From Clostridiales bacterium (GTDB taxonomy: Bacteria; Bacillota; Clostridia; Christensenellales; Borkfalkiaceae): DNA of 53,744 nt. Below are positions 9,301 through 16,123 of this stretch, piece after piece. The stretch is from contig JAFLVP010000008.1 in assembly GCA_022508265.1 (NCBI GenBank), positions 1 through 53,744 of the forward strand, written 5' to 3'. The position numbers and the translations under genes were made by a program. Positions within the stretch are counted from its first letter, which is position 1. Each line of letters starts with the position of its first letter. The notes beneath the pieces were generated by a model, which saw only the letters and a program-made list of their open reading frames with translations, was not told where the DNA came from and did no database searches.

Positions 9301-10461
9301 AGCATTAAAGTAGGATTCGTCTTCGGTTATCAATTCAAGAATGCTCTTGGAAGTGTGCACTCCTGCCTTTACCTTGGTCAGCTGTACGAACAGCTGTGCG
9401 CCGGATGAGCCCAAGGTGTAGTTGTCCTTGCCCTGACGATAGGGTTCGGCGGGAGTTGTTAAGGATACGTTAGCGGGGGTGTATCTTATGTCACCCTCTG
9501 CCTGCTGTGCGATATTTGCAGGAACGGCTACGTCTATATCCGTTGTCACTCCGGTTTTCAGAAGAACGATAGTGGTAATGCCTACGTTGAAATTAAGCGG
9601 GTAGGACTCCTCTTCTGCCGCATATGCGGGAGGAAGAGCGCTGAGCTTGATTACGTAGGACGAACCTTCTTTAACTACAAAATATGCAGTCAAAGTACCG
9701 GTTGCACCCGTTACGGTCCTTACGATTACAGACTTATTGTCTGCGTCGTCGTAGTAGATACCTACTTCCGCGCCCGCAAGGGGGTTTCCGAGTACGTCTT
9801 CAACCACAACCCTGTATTCTACGGGTTCGTAGAGGGTTATTTCGACAGACTTCTCAGATTCTACGTTAAACGTAGGCTCCTCGCCTACGGGAATACCGCC
9901 GACCTGGTTGGAATTACCCGTTGCGCTGACTCTAACACCGTAGGTCTTAGTGTCCTTAACGGGTACGTACAGATTGAACTTGCCGTCTTCGTCAAGTTTG
10001 ATAGTACGCCATACGACCCTATCCTCTCCATTTTCATAATATATATCGAGGTAAGTGTTCGTTGCTTCCTGACCGTCATCGAACTTTGCCGCAAGAGCAA
10101 ATACGACGTATTCGTCAAAGTCGCTTCCCTCCACGGTAAGACGATAGATTTTGCCGTTTGTGAACAAGTACTCAACATACTCTACACCGTTGTCCGTGAC
10201 AGCTTCGGCTGTGTCTATCGTGTAATTACTTCCAATGTTCGCGTTGTCGATGGCGTCTTTGTATGTAGCATACCAGTCGTCGTGGCTCAATGCTTCGCCG
10301 TCTTCAAGCGCTCTGACGTAAGCATTGTACAAGCCGTCATACTTGTTGTTGCCGCCGCCATTGCCGTTGCAACTTCCGTTACAACCGACAATACCGAGTA
10401 CTGCCGCTACAACGCACAACATTGTGAGAATGGCAATCAGAATTCTTTTGCCTTTTTTCAT
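3385..10461 (-). CDS. Giant repeat lipoprotein (2,358 aa) with five InlB-like B-repeat modules
   Basis: The start is placed at 10461 (MKKGKRILIAIL) because AGGAG lies 8 nt upstream; an in-frame ATG 30 nt earlier has no comparable site. The signal peptide ends in lipobox GIVGC (Cys27), so the protein is lipid-anchored outside the membrane. After a low-complexity Asn/Gly stretch, a CarboxypepD_reg/Cna-B-like beta domain lies near residues 210-285. Five InlB/Listeria-Bacteroides-type repeats (Y-x-GG ... G-T ... GY-x-F-x-GW/F ... A-x-W) sit near 706-778, 1037-1122, 1360-1442, 1705-1784 and 2034-2110. They are about 330 aa apart and each is followed by a recurring beta-rich module with an EGH-x-VY motif, so the protein is an array of ~330-aa composite units. 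A PPEPPEPP linker follows the third B repeat. There is no LPxTG signal or C-terminal membrane helix. Likely an adhesin or matrix protein; the ligand is unknown. It is monocistronic, with its own promoter and terminator. Confidence 0.85.
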   Translation of the reverse strand: MKKGKRILIAILTMLCVVAAVLGIVGCNGSCNGNGGGNNKYDGLYNAYVRALEDGEALSHDDWYATYKDAIDNANIGSNYTIDTAEAVTDNGVEYVEYLFTNGKIYRLTVEGSDFDEYVVFALAAKFDDGQEATNTYLDIYYENGEDRVVWRTIKLDEDGKFNLYVPVKDTKTYGVRVSATGNSNQVGGIPVGEEPTFNVESEKSVEITLYEPVEYRVVVEDVLGNPLAGAEVGIYYDDADNKSVIVRTVTGATGTLTAYFVVKEGSSYVIKLSALPPAYAAEEESYPLNFNVGITTIVLLKTGVTTDIDVAVPANIAQQAEGDIRYTPANVSLTTPAEPYRQGKDNYTLGSSGAQLFVQLTKVKAGVHTSKSILELITEDESYFNAVHLHIEEGQSEEDALIENVWDRYIYGKMLKAYADKVNSDGLYALTDELYEFIKDCASLFAGATGSEKDYLNALMYYNGPALALGADGSISVPVQPNLGPATRVQVKAGMPGGYYKLSVKRPGNASGVSYRITYDGTEFTIGYNKSSVTIYFKSNFSTFDITSDATGYIGVHSVQLTLELSSETGDYDLVKSIDKSGEYYLALYPKSIADGISYHGDTYNTKLPVRGYYTYTIDVLEAPEGVNVFGNFYVCDDDLPISVTWKRNISLEGSVTQRTYYSGLSANIQARPCFNLYYTVGEDYEGAEDAVLVVKVSFTLRLDKINITYSGGTGATGSMTGSNNVTVGTTYVLVGNAFTNGNLKFAGWLEPVSGNVYKEGESITLPSYDLNFVALWREPTVNAVDEKLGTSKPLTISIDTARYTSTIVNFDTDEVVAGRYTLKADFGTATFGNAVQVEIGGKALSMIISKEFSTEGHNVYILHFALTSDKVKVDGEDGETEVELLKETTVTFITASGSTTYNITLNLSAYTGSVLEVDDSGIEAVVNAYYSTGTTVINATTAFTFTFGESVQAGTKYRLFLQNYSGVTVLIYFYTGRGTATVSSTSISMNAGASGVTDYTAPADLEGIELYIRVYSNSSTYTVHAGKMLGVRLANSYSYSYDKNDNGESTGSVGGSASRAAGEIVSLPSNTSSYKLKRPDYEFMGYTIDPDFTEYNPDETYLQLGTTFEMPARDVVIKAVWRKLVYNQAQLGVGEEGKVTNFVLSSDYEGGRVFLKDEVKAGTYIITLELDHDLGSILNAGYPSIMYFYFNSPSTNNVYLDRDDTASSEGHYVYKAIMVVNEGEGRYFHFYQKPADETKVTLLLEEYDLKKIEIGKELEIFVHPYNAKAPYIVYYEIDESITLDYALTYYVDGKHIKEEDKFSFTIYTVNAQGVATAASSSYWTEDQNQQLTIPAGTKAIYFMGNSSSRYNSVAKIELRRTYIVMYKGGDDADALAEVGGSIASHTMLKSDSTITVRANGFTREGYEFIGFKIEGDATNKIYNFPESVTLQGKDIIFVAQWNKIDVGEQPPEPPEPPAPEKVEATLGKGEEAKGTLTVTEEKQAAFNLGESVTVDNYTLTIVSDTDLGTILKGKVGETDLYLIRTEGVKAVAEGDEGEDGDGEEEVVGYTYIGFPRVAATGSSIIFPTGIAATLTATLVTYTAPTVTKGGDAIIVPVNPNKGQWSNAPSTSFYFKHSAIATNSTFYFSVENLSDVDVKLWLTLRSGQLVNATASQVAANVSANSAYFGSKKIEDSADGGSTSNWSLHVNGATYPTVPVLFKLLNTVTVTYSGGQVEEGEDPITGSVSSATVAQGATHALKANSFKRTGYTFIGWQLGGIGQILDVGTNVTVNESQTYIAAWKKDLEDGQFMDGMLGFGSANNVTVRIDPTEKQSMTINIDLDELTTGTNYLITATLTADHGEYLMFTMEGGNINTGAALTYNIYLVKDETNKEDGKYVYFGYLYIHEQSAGLKMSYKDETFEAFNMTLQLDNYTEPELKADGETYYIPVTPDYDEIMKGEDRIFLDFNIPAGKYKLYYYDLTGGKLAGTVYAYANKGSSSGSSLFSLSITSGANGSNLDLTTKLEGVEDLDLRLYTKYIFSVIGVKFVRVYDVTYENGLTPEEIADGATVSGTTSAHTYLLTGEEITVKNNSFNRAGYIFLHWADKDGKRYDPNNTITVKNEDVVLKAVWRKIEINEEEGVLELDGEEMTITIDSTKYTLTQFGLSLDSSKIGTTTNGNFRLKLDFGANNPQTGWVLLYIPSSGLYLYMAKSDVDSTEGHNVYVGDFKPTTSTTYLQIITTEENVFGTYENVKVTLEEIDFTWKPGGEYLMAINGYHSSTSNNHVYYDADDCIIAGAYYKVTITAVNGMLLGESASIYAGSTSSNYTTSIAYGEELIVNSYYDGTSSYAYLRLSMTSSSAKYGTMVKVKIEWNIAD

Positions 10462-10497
10462 GTTGTTTCTCCTTTTTTTTATTTTTTTCATATTTTA

Positions 10498-10630
10498 AGG
10501 CTTTCGGGAACGCACATTTCCGCAAAAACCTAATTTATGCCTAATAATTTCGTATCTTTTACCGACGGCTTAACGCTGATTTCCGACTTGCATATTTATA
10601 GCGTTTTTATACACTTTACAATAAGCCGCC
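10498..10630 (-). promoter_or_regulatory. Structured 5' leader of the giant lipoprotein mRNA
   Basis: About 10 nt after the predicted transcription start, the RNA can form a 9-bp stem GGCGGCTTA (10630-10622) with TAAGCCGTC (10572-10564). It encloses a second stem ACGCT/AGCGT (10604-10600 with 10577-10573). A separate hairpin, AGGTTTTTGCGGAA ... TTCCCGAAAGCCT (10531-10498), lies just before the A-rich ribosome-binding region. This resembles riboswitch architecture, but I recognise no known class and no cyclic-di-GMP aptamer signature. Confidence 0.4.
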
Positions 10631-10646
10631 AATTATAGATATGGCA

Positions 10647-10675
10647 ATTATAGCATATATAATTTTATAATGCAA
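10647..10675 (-). promoter_or_regulatory. Sigma-A promoter for the giant lipoprotein gene
   Basis: On the minus strand, TTGCAT (10675-10670), a 17-nt spacer and TATAAT (10652-10647). The predicted leader is ~180 nt and contains the stems described at 10498-10630. The rest of 10680-10777 is AT-rich, with no gene seen. Confidence 0.7.
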
Positions 10676-10777
10676 GAATTTATCACCTATTTTTATAAAA
10701 TTTCACATAGATTAAAATTTTTTGTCTGATTTCTGTTATAAATATACAAATGTAGAATTTGTTAGCAAAAATTTATT

Positions 10778-10802
10778 AAGTCAGACTCGGTTCGTCGGAC
10801 TT
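10778..10802 (-). terminator. Possible weak terminator after the serine recombinase
   Basis: An inverted repeat AAGTCCGAC/GTCTGACTT (one mismatch, 7-nt loop), four bases past the recombinase stop, followed on the minus strand by TAATAAATTTTT. The T-tract is interrupted. It could instead mark the end of the mobile element. Confidence 0.4.
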
Positions 10803-10805
10803 TAT

Positions 10806-12389
10806 TTATTGCCTGAGCTTGTAATAGACGCTGATTTCCCTCCCGTTTCGGTTTTTTTCGCCAAGCAGTATAAAAGATATTAGCTCCAAGCACATTTCGC
10901 GCGTGAGAGTTTCGCATTGTGCGTAGCGTTTTAATCTTTCTACGTATTCCGCTACGGTTTTATCGCCGTCGCCGAGCTTTATAAGCCTTTGCTCGGTTTC
11001 GTTTATTTTTTCTTGCACACAGTCTTTCTCTGCCTGATATTTGGTACACAGGCTGACGCATATGCTTTCGGGCATACCGTTTAAGACGTTTGCTTCAAAC
11101 GCGCGCTCAATCAGTTTATCCAACTCCAAAAGGCGACTTTTCAAAGCGCGCAGCTGCTTTTCGTCGGAATACCTGCTCTCCGCATCGCGCTTTTCCATAT
11201 TCCGCAAAAATCTGTCCCTCGCCCTTCGTTCGTCGATTTCTACCGTGCTCAACATCGAACGGATATCCTGCAAAACTAACCTTTCGAGTTCAATTTCGGC
11301 TATTCTGTGCGACGTGCAGTAATTCTTTCCGAGGTCGGTATATGTACGGCAGACAAAGCAGTGTACCGTGCTTTTATTTTTGTAAGAGGTCAGCTTGAGC
11401 TTTTTTCCGCAATCGGGGCAGACGAGCAGTCCCGACAGAGGGTGAATTGCGTTGCGCTTGTCTACTCTCCCCCTCGATACGCATTTGTTGAGTGCCTGTA
11501 CCCTGTCCCAGACCTCACGGCTTATTATTGCTTCGTGGGCGTTCTCTTTTATTATCCGCTCGCTTTCGGGTACCTTCACTACCTTATGGTTTTTATAGGA
11601 AACGCTCGTGGTTTTATGCTGAATAACGTCGCCTATGTACGTGGGATTGCTTAAAATCCACATAACCGTTTTGGGAACCCATAAGGGAGAACAGCGTCTG
11701 TCCGACTTCTTTCCGTCGGCTCGCGTAAAATAAGTCGCTGGATTGGGGATATTCTCGATTGTAAGAATTCTTGCGATAATCCTCGCCGAATTGCCTTGCA
11801 ATCTCAAATCGAAAATGCGCCGAACGACTTTTGCCGCCTCTTCGTCTATTACAGCCGTACGGTTATCGTCCGAACCCGCCTTGTAGCCGTAGGGATAATT
11901 CCAACTCGTATATTTGCCCGAACGCTGCTTGGCTTCCAAAACCGCCCTTATCTTTTTACTTGTGTTCGCGGCATGCCACTCGTTGAATACGTTCATTATG
12001 GGCATCATATCCATTGCGGCAGAGCTTCGGTCCGCAGTGTCGATATTGTCGCCTATTGCTATAAACCTTATGCCGTATGCAGGAAAAATGTAGTCGATAT
12101 ACTGCCCCACCTGTATGTAGTTTCGCCCGAAACGGGACAAGTCTTTTACGACTATCGTGTCGATTTTTCCGGACTGCGCGTCGGAAAGCATCCGCTTTAT
12201 TTCGGGGCGGTCGAAATTCGTTCCCGACCAACCGTCGTCTATATACTCGTCAACTATCGTGCCGCCGCGTTCGGCTATGTATTTTCGCAGAATAATGCGC
12301 TGATTTTCGATAGACATTGACTCGCCGCTCTTTTCGTCGTCGCGCGAAAGCCGCATATATATTCCCGATTTTTTGAATTGCCCGGACAT
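10806..12389 (-). CDS. Large serine recombinase, TnpX/TndX-like
   Basis: A 527-aa site-specific recombinase that cuts and rejoins DNA through a 5'-phosphoserine bond. The resolvase catalytic domain (residues ~7-155) has the nucleophile Ser15 in YMRLSRDD and the active-site arginines in LSRFGRN (Arg86, Arg89). The Recombinase DNA-binding domain spans ~160-300. A zinc ribbon with CPDCG (Cys324/Cys327) and Cys347, Cys358, His361 follows, then a coiled coil (~365-470). Length and domain order match Tn4451 TnpX and Tn5397 TndX. No frameshift or missing key residue is visible, so it looks functional. Its ATG directly follows the TAA of the tnpW-like gene (TAAATG), implying translational coupling. 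The exact substrate sites are unknown. Confidence 0.92.
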   Translation of the reverse strand: MSGQFKKSGIYMRLSRDDEKSGESMSIENQRIILRKYIAERGGTIVDEYIDDGWSGTNFDRPEIKRMLSDAQSGKIDTIVVKDLSRFGRNYIQVGQYIDYIFPAYGIRFIAIGDNIDTADRSSAAMDMMPIMNVFNEWHAANTSKKIRAVLEAKQRSGKYTSWNYPYGYKAGSDDNRTAVIDEEAAKVVRRIFDLRLQGNSARIIARILTIENIPNPATYFTRADGKKSDRRCSPLWVPKTVMWILSNPTYIGDVIQHKTTSVSYKNHKVVKVPESERIIKENAHEAIISREVWDRVQALNKCVSRGRVDKRNAIHPLSGLLVCPDCGKKLKLTSYKNKSTVHCFVCRTYTDLGKNYCTSHRIAEIELERLVLQDIRSMLSTVEIDERRARDRFLRNMEKRDAESRYSDEKQLRALKSRLLELDKLIERAFEANVLNGMPESICVSLCTKYQAEKDCVQEKINETEQRLIKLGDGDKTVAEYVERLKRYAQCETLTREMCLELISFILLGEKNRNGREISVYYKLRQ

Positions 12390-12587
12390 TTACGACAACC
12401 CCGTCTCTCTGCCTGCACGGCTCTCCGCAAGCTCCGAAATAACTTGATTTATATCTTTATCACCCGTAAAATGTCTTGTAACGGTGTATTTATTGCCGTC
12501 TATATCGTAGGTTGCTTTATCTTTCGGGCAAGACGAGTATTGTTCGATAAGTTCTTCGATTTTTTGCGTTTTATTAAGCCCCCCCAT
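12390..12587 (-). CDS. TnpW-like small transposon protein
   Basis: A 65-aa protein. Its core, DIDGNKYTVTRHFTGDKDIN, matches the TnpW pattern (IGG-x-x-Y-x-V-x-x-x-F) found next to TnpX in Tn4451-type elements. Its biochemical role is not established. The start codon is followed by a run of seven G residues (ATGGGGGGG), with no clear ribosome binding site before it and an in-frame stop three codons upstream, so the start is the weakest part of the call. The stop codon abuts the recombinase ATG. The region between this gene and the terminator at 12631-12655 is AT-rich with at best a weak promoter. Confidence 0.65.
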   Translation of the reverse strand: MGGLNKTQKIEELIEQYSSCPKDKATYDIDGNKYTVTRHFTGDKDINQVISELAESRAGRETGLS

Positions 12588-12630
12588 TTTAATTTATATG
12601 TATATATGAAATTTTTTTAAGCAGTGTGAA

Positions 12631-12655
12631 AAAGCGAGGACTTCCGTCCTCGCTT
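12631..12655 (-). terminator. Terminator of the five-gene kinase-LRR-MoxR-DUF58-TgpA operon
   Basis: A perfect stem AAAGCGAGGAC/GTCCTCGCTTT with a 3-4 nt loop and a following TTTTTCAC on the minus strand, 18 nt after the stop codon at 12673. Confidence 0.85.
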
Positions 12656-12672
12656 TAAGCCGATAATTGAGA

Positions 12673-14934
12673 TTAAATTACTATGCCCACCCAATACTTG
12701 TAGTACAGCGAGCGGAAGAATCCGCAGTTTTTGAGGAGTACGGACTGTACGGTTTGAATATACCACATAACGAACGTGCGCTCCGTTTCGCTTACCTCAT
12801 ACTCGCCGTATACGCATTGTTCGGCAATTTTTATAAACCGTTTTGTTCCCCTTTCGGGCACGCCGAGTTTTTCGAGCACTTCGCTGTCAAATCCGCCGAA
12901 ATACTTGCAGTCGTGTAACATTATTGCGTACGCGGAGCGTCCGAATTGAGCTCCGTCGGCGTTTAGCGCCTTTCGGCGCTTTACCCGCACGAGATGTCTG
13001 CGCAGTACGAATATCAGCGCTATTGCAAGCAGTACGGCTATGACCGAAGTTACGGGTATTAACACCTTGAGTGCGACCAAAAGTCCGCTGTTGCCGTCGG
13101 CAGGGGCGGGCGGTTCGTCTTTGGGGGGAGTTACGGGCGGCGCGGGCGGCTCGGGGTCCTCCTCGGGGGGCTCGGGGTCCTCCTCTGAAGGCGGGTTGGG
13201 AGCCGTGCCGCCTATGTCGGGATTGGTAGGGTCGACCGTTACGTCGGGCGCCTGCTCGGTGAAGAACGTCGGGGTCACCTCTATGGGCAGCCAGCCTATT
13301 CCGTCGAAATACACCTCCGTCCAGGCGTGAGTGCTGTCGCCCGTAACAGAAACCGTTAACGTATCAGAGACGCCGTTGTCCTCCGCGTGTACAGCGTAGC
13401 CTTCTATGTAGCGCGCGGGGAAACCCAGAGCACGGAACATTACTGTTGCCGCCGTTGCGAAATACGCGGCGTTGGCGCGATTTATTTTTCCGCCAAAAAA
13501 TTGGGTTGCAAAGCTGTTTCCCACGCTGTCACAGTTGTCGGCGTAGGCGTATGCGTCGAGAAAGTATGCGCGTATAAACTGCGTCGCGGTGTTTATGGAT
13601 TGAGTTTCAAAATCGCCGATTACACCTGAAAGGGCGGTTCGGGTTTGTGTATCCAAGTTGAGATAGGTATCGTAGACGAACGCACGGTACTGACCTTCGA
13701 GCTTGATATATTCGGACATCGCCTCGGTGCGGTTGGCGTCCTCCATTACCCACTCCGCTTGAGTTATTCTCTCGCTACTTTCGTCAGGCGCGAACACCGT
13801 ATAGGAATACGCATCTGGAGTGAACAGTCCGCCGCGCAAACCTAAATCATAGTAAGCTGTGCCCACGGAGTACTTACTTAAAGTGTAAGGCACGTATATG
13901 TATCTGCGGTCGGCAGAGATATTCTCCACCTTGACGTCGTAACGATTGTTGCCGCTGTTTAAATTGGAGTATTCGGCGTACTGCACGGTGGGCAAGCCGC
14001 CCTCGCCGATATAGTCGAGAAGCCCCTGATATCCGTTTTCGACGTAGGTATTCTTGTCGGTCGGCGACCAATTTGAACCGTTTAACTCGCTTCCCACAAA
14101 GCCGCGCAGATACAGCGTGGGCGTGAGGCGGGATATCGTAAGTTTGAGCCGCACTTCGTCTGAGCTGCGCATACCCGACGATCTTGAAAGCTTGCCGTTA
14201 GGCATGCTCGTGCCGTACGCCGCGTCTTCAAAGGCGCCCACAATTGACTGTCTGAAGTCGTCCACCCCTCTGCTTCCGCTGAAAAAGTAGCACGGCAGAG
14301 CTGCGAGAGCTACAATTGCCCCGCACAGCAGATAACAGCACATTGACTTTACGGACATTCCGTTGTGCAGAGCAAGCAAGCCTATGCCGACAAGCACGAT
14401 GAGAATAGCCGTGTAGTAATGCGGGTTCATCCCGATAAAAAGCAATACAATGAAAACTGTTGCAGACGTGCAGACGAACAGATAGGGTATTTTTACGGCG
14501 AATATCGCAAATACAGCAAACCATACCGCAACTACGGTTGAAAACAGGAAGGTTGCGCCGAAGCTTTGGGTTGCAGACAGGCTTTCAAAGCCTGCGTGGC
14601 GGGTTGAGTTTATAGTTTTGACTGCGCCGTTGATAAAGCTCAAAAGTCCGTTTTTAAACGGGGTAAAGCCCACCCCTATGCAGAGCACGGTCACAAGCGC
14701 AGCTCCGCCAAAGATGAAGTATTTCGCATACTTCTTTTTCATAAAAAACTGCGGAACTGCAGCCACAAGTGCGCCAACGGGCAAAACTGCATAGTACGCC
14801 GCATTGTCGGGAAGCGTCGAGACGAGCGTTAAATACAGCGCGAAAAAAGCGGCTATAGCAAGCGCTATATCCAAAACGATGTTTCCCGACTTGTTTTCGG
14901 GTTTTACAGTTGTCGTTTTAACCGATTTTTTCAT
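12673..14934 (-). CDS. TgpA-like transglutaminase-domain membrane protein, apparently without the catalytic Cys
   Basis: A 753-aa protein with about six N-terminal membrane helices (residues ~20-235), an extracytoplasmic transglutaminase-like domain (~440-560), a Pro/Glu-rich linker (~575-620), a further helix (~630-655) and a ~95-aa cytoplasmic DUF4129-like tail. This is the layout of TgpA-type proteins encoded with MoxR and DUF58. In active members a Cys precedes the [FY]A-x-A segment upstream of R-x-x-G-[IF]-PAR. Counting back from FPAR, that position is Ala489 (NAAYFATA). The conserved His (His536 in DSTHAWTEVYF) is present, and the third catalytic position appears as Glu552 in IEVTP. The domain is therefore probably a pseudoenzyme or binding module. 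It is the last gene of the operon, 13 nt after DUF58. Confidence 0.85.
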   Translation of the reverse strand: MKKSVKTTTVKPENKSGNIVLDIALAIAAFFALYLTLVSTLPDNAAYYAVLPVGALVAAVPQFFMKKKYAKYFIFGGAALVTVLCIGVGFTPFKNGLLSFINGAVKTINSTRHAGFESLSATQSFGATFLFSTVVAVWFAVFAIFAVKIPYLFVCTSATVFIVLLFIGMNPHYYTAILIVLVGIGLLALHNGMSVKSMCCYLLCGAIVALAALPCYFFSGSRGVDDFRQSIVGAFEDAAYGTSMPNGKLSRSSGMRSSDEVRLKLTISRLTPTLYLRGFVGSELNGSNWSPTDKNTYVENGYQGLLDYIGEGGLPTVQYAEYSNLNSGNNRYDVKVENISADRRYIYVPYTLSKYSVGTAYYDLGLRGGLFTPDAYSYTVFAPDESSERITQAEWVMEDANRTEAMSEYIKLEGQYRAFVYDTYLNLDTQTRTALSGVIGDFETQSINTATQFIRAYFLDAYAYADNCDSVGNSFATQFFGGKINRANAAYFATAATVMFRALGFPARYIEGYAVHAEDNGVSDTLTVSVTGDSTHAWTEVYFDGIGWLPIEVTPTFFTEQAPDVTVDPTNPDIGGTAPNPPSEEDPEPPEEDPEPPAPPVTPPKDEPPAPADGNSGLLVALKVLIPVTSVIAVLLAIALIFVLRRHLVRVKRRKALNADGAQFGRSAYAIMLHDCKYFGGFDSEVLEKLGVPERGTKRFIKIAEQCVYGEYEVSETERTFVMWYIQTVQSVLLKNCGFFRSLYYKYWVGIVI

Positions 14935-14947
14935 ACTTTAAGTGACC

Positions 14948-16102
14948 TTAAATTCTGCACGCCGCAAGGGCATCGTGTATGTTGTCGAGGGGAATACTGA
15001 TTACACGCACGCCCTGATGTATAGTTTCGCCGGAGTTTTCGCCCACTTCGACAGCCGTAACCTCCGCGTCCGTGGCGTAGCCGAACTCCTCGTAATTTAC
15101 AAACGGAGATACGAGGATTATTTTAGTGAACACGGCGCACTCGGGGGTACGGGAGAGATAAAACATTGTTTCCTCGTTGCCGTCGTTGACTTTAATACTC
15201 ATTAGCTTTCCTACAGCGCGCACGAAAGTATCGCCGTCGCCTACCTCAGAGCTTTCGAATTCGCCGCCCGTAAACCAGCCCACGCTGTGCGTACAGCCCG
15301 TATTTTTGAGCGCGTTGGAGATTGAAACGGCAACGTCGAGCACGCCGTTTAGCTGTGCGTCGGTGGCAGTGTTTTCGAATTTTGCGCGGCTTAAATCCAC
15401 AAGGATTAGTATGCGCCTATCGTCCGTTGCGCCGAATTCCTTGGATTTGAGAGTGCCGAACTTGCCCGACAGCTTCCAATGCACCGTGTTTGGCGAGTCG
15501 CCTACTATATAGTCGCGCACGTCATAGACTTCGGTAATATCTCCTCCCTTTTTGGGAAGCGACGTGTCGCCGAAAATTGTGTCGCTGTATCTGTCGCCCA
15601 CGGTAATACCGATGTCGTCGAACAGCATTGGTGCGACGATTGCCTCGGCATATTCGAATTGCCTTACCTTGACGGAGAACACGCCGAAAATGTCAACAAG
15701 GTTCAGATAGTCGCACTTGACGCAAATTCTGCCCGAATCTGCGCCGTTATAGTCGAAAATATGAGTCGCAAACGACAAATCGTTTATTAAAAAGCTCTTA
15801 TACTCCGTCTTATCGAAGGTAGTATTCTCTATCTCGACGAGCACCTTAATTCCGCCGAGTAAAAAGCGCGGGGTTGCGCTTGCACGCATATTGAGCTGCA
15901 GAGTGCCCCCTCTTATGCACGATTCGCGCACGGAGAGCTCGAAGCGAACCTTTTTTCTAACTATTAAAAGCATTATAAGCGAAACGAGCGGCAACGCCAA
16001 AAGGCTCACGAGTAAAAACAGTGCCACCGCGTTGTTTGAAACAACGAACGCCACTGCCGCCGCGAGCAATATTAAACTGTAAATAATGCGCTTTACCGCC
16101 AT
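14948..16102 (-). CDS. DUF58 family protein (MoxR partner)
   Basis: A 384-aa protein with two N-terminal membrane helices (residues ~7-50), a beta-rich region and the DUF58 core. The family signature, a V-R-[DE]-Y ... GD ... H/DWK block, is seen as YDVRDYIVGDSPNTVHWKLS at about 190-210. It is followed by the strand ILILVDLSRA, which corresponds to the MIDAS-like start of the von Willebrand A fold in this family. DUF58 proteins are typically encoded beside MoxR ATPases and a transglutaminase-like protein and are thought to be MoxR clients or effectors. That order is kept here: MoxR 21 nt upstream, TgpA-like 13 nt downstream. The exact activity of the family is not established. Confidence 0.88.
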   Translation of the reverse strand: MAVKRIIYSLILLAAAVAFVVSNNAVALFLLVSLLALPLVSLIMLLIVRKKVRFELSVRESCIRGGTLQLNMRASATPRFLLGGIKVLVEIENTTFDKTEYKSFLINDLSFATHIFDYNGADSGRICVKCDYLNLVDIFGVFSVKVRQFEYAEAIVAPMLFDDIGITVGDRYSDTIFGDTSLPKKGGDITEVYDVRDYIVGDSPNTVHWKLSGKFGTLKSKEFGATDDRRILILVDLSRAKFENTATDAQLNGVLDVAVSISNALKNTGCTHSVGWFTGGEFESSEVGDGDTFVRAVGKLMSIKVNDGNEETMFYLSRTPECAVFTKIILVSPFVNYEEFGYATDAEVTAVEVGENSGETIHQGVRVISIPLDNIHDALAACRI

Positions 16103-16123
16103 TTTTTTACCTGCTTTGTCCTA

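Larger units (their letters stand above)
10778..12630. mobile_element. Small element or remnant: large serine recombinase plus TnpW
   Basis: The two genes sit between the terminator of the five-gene operon (12631-12655) and the promoter region of the giant lipoprotein gene. They have no cargo genes. TnpX and TnpW occur together in Tn4451/Tn4453-type mobilisable transposons, where TnpX excises and inserts the element. I could not find convincing target duplications or terminal repeats, so the boundaries given are only the flanking operon borders. It could be a minimal element, a decayed island that lost its cargo, or a domesticated recombinase. Confidence 0.45.

Noticed and set aside
10461-10640. 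Cyclic-di-GMP riboswitch in the leader of the giant lipoprotein gene
   Set aside because: Cyclic-di-GMP signalling is present in the window, but the leader lacks the conserved GEMM-I or class II core sequences I know. Kept only as an unclassified structured leader.
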